Made by a program: the position numbers and the translations under genes
Notes under the pieces: model-generated
Databases searched by the model: none
The model's input: the letters and a program-made list of their open reading frames with translations, nothing else
What the model was told of the DNA's origin: nothing
Shown here: piece by piece, positions 57,301 to 64,000 of the stretch
Layout of the letters: each line of letters opens with the position of its first letter
How positions within the stretch are numbered: the first letter of the stretch is position 1
NCBI GenBank assembly: GCA_012932295.1
Contig: JAAONU010000003.1
Coordinates: 27,080,361-27,144,360, forward strand
Direction of reading: 5' to 3'
Source: Cyclina sinensis
Lineage: Eukaryota > Mollusca > Bivalvia > Venerida > Veneridae
DNA: 64,000 nucleotides

Positions 57301-60300
57301 GTTACAGCTAATGTCTAGTGTGAAATATGTTCTGTTGATCAGTGGAAGACCAAGGTTGGGAAGGGGTTTGGTGTAAAATTTGAGTGTGATGTGTGATGTT
57401 TTGTAATTGGGGAGGATTCTGGTAATATTAAGTGTGAAAAAATGTGGTTTGTGGTTCAGAGGAGGACCAGGGGCTGGGATGGGGGATGTGGGGGGGGGGG
57501 GGTGTAAATTTGAATGTGCCATGCAAAACAGGGAGATGATTAAAGTCATGTGTGGGGAGTTTGGGGGAGAGGTAGTTTTGAAAATGACATGTGCATTGCA
57601 GATAAAGGCAGGAGGAGTTGGGAGGATACTGGTAATGATAACTGTGTAATATGTTTTGTAGAGGGGGAAAGACCAGGGGGTTGGTTCTAGTGGGCCAGCT
57701 GGATTGTTATGTGTGCTTTTTATAACAGGAATGGAGCAGTAGGGGAGGATATAGGTAATGTCTAGTATCAAATATGTTCTGTGGAGCAGAAACAAGACCT
57801 GGGTTGGGAAGGGGTTTTGGGGTAAAATATGAGTGTGATGTGTGATGTTTGGTTACAGGGGAGGATTCTGGTAAAATTAAGTGTAGAAAAATGTTTTGTG
57901 GATCAGAGAAAGATCAGGGGCTTGGATGGGGGTGTAAATTTGAATGTACCTTTTGAAACAGAGAAGGAATGTGGAGATGATTTAAGTCATAATGTGGGAG
58001 GCTCGGGGAGGGATAATTTTGAATATGATATGTGCATTGTGGATAAAGGCAGGAGGAGTTGGGAGGATACTGGTAATGATTACTGTAAAGTATGTTTTGT
58101 AAATCAGGGAAAGACCACGGGATGGATTTGGCCAATTTGGATGTTATGTGTGCTTTTTTGCTTTTTCAATCAGGAATGGAGCAGTTGGGGAGGTACAAGT
58201 ATAATGTCTAGTGTGAATTTTTTTCTGTGGATCAAGACAAGAGGTGGGTTGTAAGGGGTATGGGGTAAAATTTGAGTGTTATGTGAGATGTATGGTAAGT
58301 GGGGATGTTTCTGGGAATATTAAGTGTGAAAAAATGTTTTGTGGATCTGAGGAAGACCAGGGGCTGGGATGGGGAATGGGGTGTAAATTTGAATGTACCT
58401 TGTGAAACAGAGAAGGAATGTGGAGATGATTTAAGTCATATGTGGGAGGCTGGGGAAAGGATAAATTTCAATATGATATGTGCATTGTGGATAAAGGCAG
58501 GAGACGTTGGGAGGACACTGGTAGTGATTACTGTGTTAAATATGTTTTGTAGATCAGGGAAAGACCAAGGGATGGATTTGGCCAATTTGAATGTTATGTG
58601 TGCTTTTTTTGCTTTTTAAACCAGGAATGAAGCAGTTGGGGAGGTATAGGTAATGTCTAGTGTGAAATATGTTCTGTAGAGCAGAAAAAAGATGTGGATT
58701 GGGAAGGGGTTGGGGGTAAAATTTGAGTGTGATGTGTAATGTATGGTAATTGGGGAGGATTCTGGTAAGGTTTAGTGCAAAAAAAAAAATGTTTGGTGGA
58801 AAGCAAAAGACCAGGGGCTGGGATGGGGAATGGTGGGGAGGGGGGGTGTTGTAAATTTGAATGTGCCATGCAAAACAGGGAGATGATTTAAGTCAGTTTG
58901 GGGAAGAGGTAGATTTGAAAATGACATGTGCATTGCAGAAAAGGACAGGAGGAGTTGGGAGGATACTGGTAATGATAACTGTGTAATATGTTTTGTAGAT
59001 GAGGGAAAGAAGAAAGGGTCGGTTTTGGTGGGTTTCCTTGGCCAAATGGATTGTTGTGTGCTTTTTATAACAGGAATGGAGCAGTAGGGGAGGATATAGG
59101 TAATGTCTAGTATCAAATATGTTCTGTGGAGATGAAACAAGACCTGGGTTTGGAAGGGGTTTTGGGGGTAAAATATGAGTGTGATGTTTGGTAATTGGGG
59201 AGGATTCTGGTAAAATTAAGTGTGAAAAAATGTTTTGTGGATCAGAGAAAGATCAGGGGCTGGGATGGGGGTGTAAATTTGAATGTACCTTTTAAAACAG
59301 AGAAGGAATGTGGAGATGATTTAAGTCATATGTGGGAGGCTAGGGAGGGATAATTTTGAATATGATATGTGCATTGTGGATAAAGACAGGAGGAGTTGGG
59401 AGGATACTGGTAATGATTACTGTAAAGTATGTTTTGAAGATCAGGGAAAGACCAAGGGATGGATTTGGCCAATTTGAATGTTATGTGTGCTTTTTTTGCT
59501 TTTTCAATCAGGAATGAAGCAGTAGGGGAGGTACAAGTAATGTCTAGTGTGAAATATTTTCTGTGGATCAAGACAAGAGGTGGGTTGGGAAGGGGTATGG
59601 GGTAAAATTTGAGTGTGATGTGAGATGTATGGTAATTGGGGATGTTTCTGGGAATATTAATTGTGAAAAAATGTTTTGTGGATCAGAGGAAGACCAGGGG
59701 CTGGGATGGGGGATGGGGGTGTAAATTTGAATGTACCTTGTGAAACAGAGAAGGAATGTGGAGATGCTTTAAGTTATATGTGGGCTGATGGGGAATGGAT
59801 AAATTTGAATATGACATGTGCAATGTTGGACAAAGGAAGGAGACGTTGGGAGGATACTGGTAGTGATTACTGTGTAATGTGTTTTGTAAATCAGGGAAAG
59901 ACCAAGGGATGGATTTGGCAATTTGAATGTTATGTGTTCTTTTTTGCTTTTTAAACCAGGAATGAAGCAGTTGGGGAGGTATAGGTAATGTCTAGTGTGA
60001 AATACGTTCTGTAGAGCAGAAAAATGACGTGGGTTGGGAAGGGGATGGGGGTAAAATTTGAGTGTGATGTGTGATGTTTGGTAATTGGGAAGGATTCTAG
60101 TAATATTAAGTATGAGAAAATTGTTTTGTGGATCAGAGAAAGATCAGGGGCTGGGATGGGGGATGGGGTGTAAATTTGAATGTACCTTTTGAAACAGAGA
60201 AGGAATGTGGAGATCATATTAGTCATATGTTGGAGGCTAGGAGGGATAGATTTGAATATAATATGTGCATTGTGGATAAAGGCAGGAGGAGTTCGGAGGA

Positions 60301-61584
60301 TACTGGTAATGATTACTGTAAAGTATGTTTTGTAGATCAGGGAAAGACCAAGGGATGGATTTGGTCAATTTGAATGTTATGTGTGCTTTTTTTGCTTTTT
60401 AACTCAGGAATGAAGCAGTAGGGGAGATATAAGTAATGTCTAGTGTGAAATATGTTCTTTGGATCAAGACAAGACGTGGGTTGGGAAGGGGTTTGGGGTA
60501 AAATTTGAGTGTGATGTGAGATGTATGGTATTTGGGGAGGATTCTAGTAATATTAAGTGTGAAAAAATGTTTTGTGGATCAGAGAAAGACCAGGGGCTGA
60601 GATGGGGGATCGGGGTCGGGTGTAAATTTAATGTGCCTTGTGAAACAGGGACATGATTAAAGTCAAATATGGGGAGTTTGGGGGAGGAGTAGATTTGAAA
60701 ATGACATGTGCATTATGAATAAGGGAAGGAGGAGTTGGGTTACTGGCAATGATAACTGTGTAATATGTTTTGTAGATGAGGGAAAGACCAGAGGGCGGGT
60801 TTTTGTGGGTTTCCTTGGCCAAATGGATTGTAGTGTGCTTTTTAAACAGGAATGAAGCAGTAGGGGAGGATATAGGTAATGTCTAGTATCAAATATGTTC
60901 TGTGGAGCAGAAACAAGACCTGCGATGGGAAGGGGTTTGGGGGTAAGATACGAGTGTGATGTGTGATGTTTGGTAATTGGGGAGGATTCTGGTAATATTT
61001 AGTGTGAAAAAATGTTTTGTGGATCAGAAGAAGACCAGGGGCTGGGATGGGGAATCGGGGTCGGGTGTAAATTTAATGTGCCTTGTGAAACAGAGAAGGA
61101 ATGTGGAGATGATTTAAGTTATATGTGGGAGTCTGGAGGAGGGATTGATTTGAACATGGTTTGTGCATTGTGGATAAAGTCAGGAGAAGTTGGGAGGATA
61201 CGTGGTAATGATTACTGTGTAATATGTTTTGTAGATGAGGGAAAGACCAAGGGATGGCATCAGCCAATTTGAATGTTATGTGTGCTTTGTAAATCAGGAA
61301 TGGAGCAGTTGGAGAGGTATAAGTAATGTCTAGTGTGAAATATGTTCTGCGGATCAGAGGAATACCTGGGTTGGGATGGGGTTTGGGGTTAAATTTGAGT
61401 GAGATTTGTGATATATGGTAAACTGGGGAGCTTCTGCTAATGTTTTGTGCAAAAAAATGTTTTATGGATCAGGGAAAGACCTGGGGGATGGATGGGGAAT
61501 GGGGCGGGGGAGTGTTATTTTGAATGTGCCTTGTGAAACAGGGGGAATTAAAGTCATAATATATGTGGGGAGGTTGGGGGAGAG

Positions 61585-61762
61585 ATGACCCATATATAAA
61601 CTTGAGCTAGAAGTTATTGAAACAACCTTTCTGACAAGTTTCTAGAAAATTTGAACTGAAAAAGTAGCCTCTAGATAATGTTAACAAGATTTTCTATTTT
61701 GGGGCCATGTGACCTAGTTTTTCATCCCAGATGACCCATATTCGAACTCGTCAGTAATTACA
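61585..61762. repeat. partial copy of the dispersed 11.5-kb-type repeat inside the satellite
   Basis: GATGACCCATATATAAACTT through GAACTCGTCAGTAATTACAG matches the interior of the family at 11513-12067 and 62068-62647. It adds about 178 bp to one satellite period. Confidence 0.7.
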
Positions 61763-62067
61763 GTTCTTTAGTAAATACTGTGCATTGTGGATAAAGGCAA
61801 GAAACTTTGGAGGATACTGGTAATGATGGCTGTGTAATATATTCTGTAGGTGAGGGAAAGACCAGGGGGTTGGATTTGGTTGGTCTGGTGGGCCAATTGG
61901 AATGTGTGCTTTGTGAATCAGGAATGGAGCATTAGGGAAGGATATAGGTAATGTCTAGTGTGAAATATGTTCTGTAGATTAGGGAAAGACTGAGGGTGGG
62001 GGTAAAAACTGAGAGTGATGTGTGTTGTATAATGATTGGGGAGGAATCTGAAAATGTTTACAGTGAA

Positions 62068-62647
62068 ACAAGAGGGCCATGATGGCCCTATATCACTCAA
62101 CTGAGTATGACTGTTTTTAACAAAGTTGTTACAGTTCTGGTTAATTTACCACAGATGACCCATATTTGAACTTGACCTCGAAATTATTGAAAAAACCTAT
62201 TCTTACAAAATTTCCAGGATATTTGGGCTGAAAATGTTAACTCTAGAATGTTAACAAGATTTTTCCATGTTTGGGCACTGTGACCTAGTGTTTGACCCCA
62301 GATGACCCATATCTAAACTTGAGATAGAAGTTATTGAAACAATTTTTCTGACACATTTCCAGAAAATTTTGACTGAAAAAGTAGCCCCTAGATTGTTAAC
62401 AAGATTTTCTATTTTTGGGCCAATTGACCTAGTTTTCATCCCAGATGACCCATATTCCAACTCGTCAGTAATTACAGTTCTTGAGTAATTACTGGGACCA
62501 ACATCCTGACCAAGTTTCATGACAATGGAGGCAAAAATATGACCAAAAGCGTGTTAACAATATAAGTGTGGACAGACGTCGGACGACAGATGATAAATGA
62601 CAGACAACTGACACTGATCCATCCTACATCTTAGGTGAGCTAAAAAT
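62068..62647. repeat. full copy of the dispersed repeat inside the satellite
   Basis: AAGAGGGCCATGATGGCCCT at the left and TAGGTGAGCTAAAAATA at the right, with the two internal units carrying TTATTGAAA and GTTAACAAGATTTT. It is related to 11513-12067. Confidence 0.8.
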
Positions 62648-63725
62648 ATTTTGTGGATCAAGGGGAGACCAAGATGTGGGATGGGGATGTAAATTTGAAT
62701 GTGCCTTAAGAAACAGGGAAGGAATGTGGATATGATATAAGTCATATGTGGGATGCTGGGGGAGAGATAGATTTGAATATGACAGGTGCATTGTGGATAA
62801 GGGCAGGAGGAGTTGGCAGGATACTGATAATGATTACTGTGTAATATGTTTTGTAGGTCAGGGAAAAACCAGGGGATGGGGTGGGCCAGTTTTAACATTA
62901 TGTGTGCTTTGTACATCAGGAATGGAGCAGTAGAGGAGGATATAGGTAATGTCTAGTATCAAATATGTTCTGTGGATCAGGGGAAGAACAGGGTTGGGAA
63001 GGGGTCTGAGCTAAAATGTGAGTGTGATGTATGGTGATTGAGGAGGATTCTGGTAATGTTGAGTGCAAAAAAATGTTTTGTATATCAGGGAAAGACCAGG
63101 CGGTGGGATGGGGAATGGGGGTGGAGGTTATAAATTTGAATGTGCCTTGTGAAACAGGGAGATTATTAAAGTCATATGTGGGCAGTTTCAGGGAGGGTTA
63201 GATTTGAAAATGATACGTGCATTGTGGATAAGGGCAGGAGGAGTTGGGAGGCTACTGATTATGATAACTGTGTAATATGTTTTATAGATGAGGGAAAGAC
63301 CAGGGAGTGGATTTTGGTGGGTCTCAGCAGGAGGGCCAAATGGAATGTTATTTGTGCTTTGTGAATCAGGAATGAAGCATTTGGGGAGGATATAGGTAAT
63401 GTCTAGTGTGAAATATTTTCTGTGGATCTGGGGAAGAACCAGGTGGGGAAGGGATTGGGGGTAAAATTTGAGTGTGATGTGTGCTGTATGGTAATATGGG
63501 AGGATTCTTGTCATGTTTAGTGTGAAAAAATGTTTTGTGGATCAATGGAAGACCAGGGGATGGGATGGAGATTGGGGTGTAAATTTGAATGTGCCTTGTG
63601 AAACAGGGATGGAATGTGGAGATGATATAAGTAATATGTGGGAAGGCTGGGGAAGGGGTAAATAGAATATGACCTGTGCATTGTGGATAAGGGTAGGAGA
63701 AGTTAGGAGGATACTCATGATGATT

Positions 63726-64000
63726 ACTAATTATATTTTAGATATGTCATTTGGTCATGTATAAAATAAATACATGTACAAGTTACAGATTTTTGTCCAT
63801 GCTAGAGTTATAACCCCTAAACAAAGTCTATTATCCTTACTAGTGCACATGTTACAATACATGTCATTCATTCTATAGTTACTATTTTTTTACCTTTTAC
63901 TCCTTATTTCAGACAGTGTACACATAACAGATCTACTCAGCTCAAACTTTTATAAAAACTTGTTTATATATGGAAACCATAACTCTGCCAATCATATTGA
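63726..64000. other. unique AT-rich sequence right of the satellite, no gene seen
   Basis: The satellite pattern stops at about 63725 (GATGATTACT). The remaining bases show no frame, splice series or repeat that I recognise. Confidence 0.5.

Larger units (their letters stand above)
57301..63725. repeat. 447-bp higher-order satellite array
   Basis: The marker ATGTCTAGT occurs at 57311, 57758, 58204, 58653, 59103, 59540, 59988, 60436, 60879 and 61326: spacing 437-450. It recurs at 61951, 62949 and 63399; the two long gaps (625 and 998) equal one period plus about 178 and 551 bp, which match inserted repeat copies. Each period contains three related blocks that begin GTAATG or GTAATA. There is no gene; several 60-170-codon frames arise from the repeat. 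Confidence 0.9.

Noticed and set aside
57274..63514. Many 60-170-codon open frames on both strands, some sharing CETEKECGD-like text
   Set aside because: They recur every 447 bp and are translations of the satellite unit in whichever frame happens to stay open; no splice sites, domains or start context.
55200..63725. Telomeric or subtelomeric G-rich repeat
   Set aside because: No TTAGGG array is present, and unique sequence continues on the right.

Overview
The window is animal DNA, most likely from a marine bivalve mollusc. It is AT-rich and intron-rich, with spliced genes using GT-AG introns, many short inverted-repeat elements, tRNA-derived SINE heads and GGTCAAGGTCA-type tandem repeats that I associate with bivalve genomes. 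The species assignment is inference.

Region 1 (1-14771, minus strand) is an aldo-keto reductase gene of the AKR1 type. Exons 1-8 can be read directly with exact splice phases, and the D50/Y55/K84/H117 tetrad is intact. Its ninth exon exists as two homologous copies of the same length (83 nt) and phase, a probable mutually exclusive pair. The terminal exon lies beyond the left edge. Its introns hold a 44-bp minisatellite, a Harbinger-like MITE with a 3-bp TAA target duplication, a CAGG-ended element with a 6-bp duplication, a long hairpin, and SINE-like and other dispersed repeats.

Region 2 (18945-32853) is a tandem Ty3/gypsy retrotransposon, LTR-internal-LTR-internal-LTR, coding on the minus strand. 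The three LTRs are each 453 bp and the whole structure is bounded by one CTTG target duplication. Each internal part has an intact gag and an overlapping pol in the -1 frame. The two pol proteins differ at one visible residue, so the structure is very young, or else an assembly duplication.

Region 3 (32858-41467) has no gene I can support. It holds SINE-like fragments, a poly-G minisatellite element and, at its right end, a roughly 260-bp tandem repeat.

Region 4 (41474-54517) is the main discovery candidate: a 13,044-bp DNA transposon inserted in that 260-bp repeat. It has a CCTTAG 6-bp target duplication, roughly 14-bp terminal inverted repeats (ACATATTCYATTTA), and arrays of subterminal repeats in opposite orientation at the two ends. 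It carries one intact plus-strand gene of about 12 exons and 1,400 residues. The protein has a basic N-terminus, Cys clusters, a DDE-like core (D466, D551, D588 or E590), a vertnin-type OTU cysteine-protease domain with Cys840 and His1001, and a repetitive acidic tail spread over small phase-0 exons. The tail extends well past the stop codon of the long open frame.

Region 5 (about 55200-63725) is a G- and purine-rich satellite with a 447-bp higher-order repeat, broken by two copies of a dispersed repeat family. No gene is supported there; its open frames are repeat translations.
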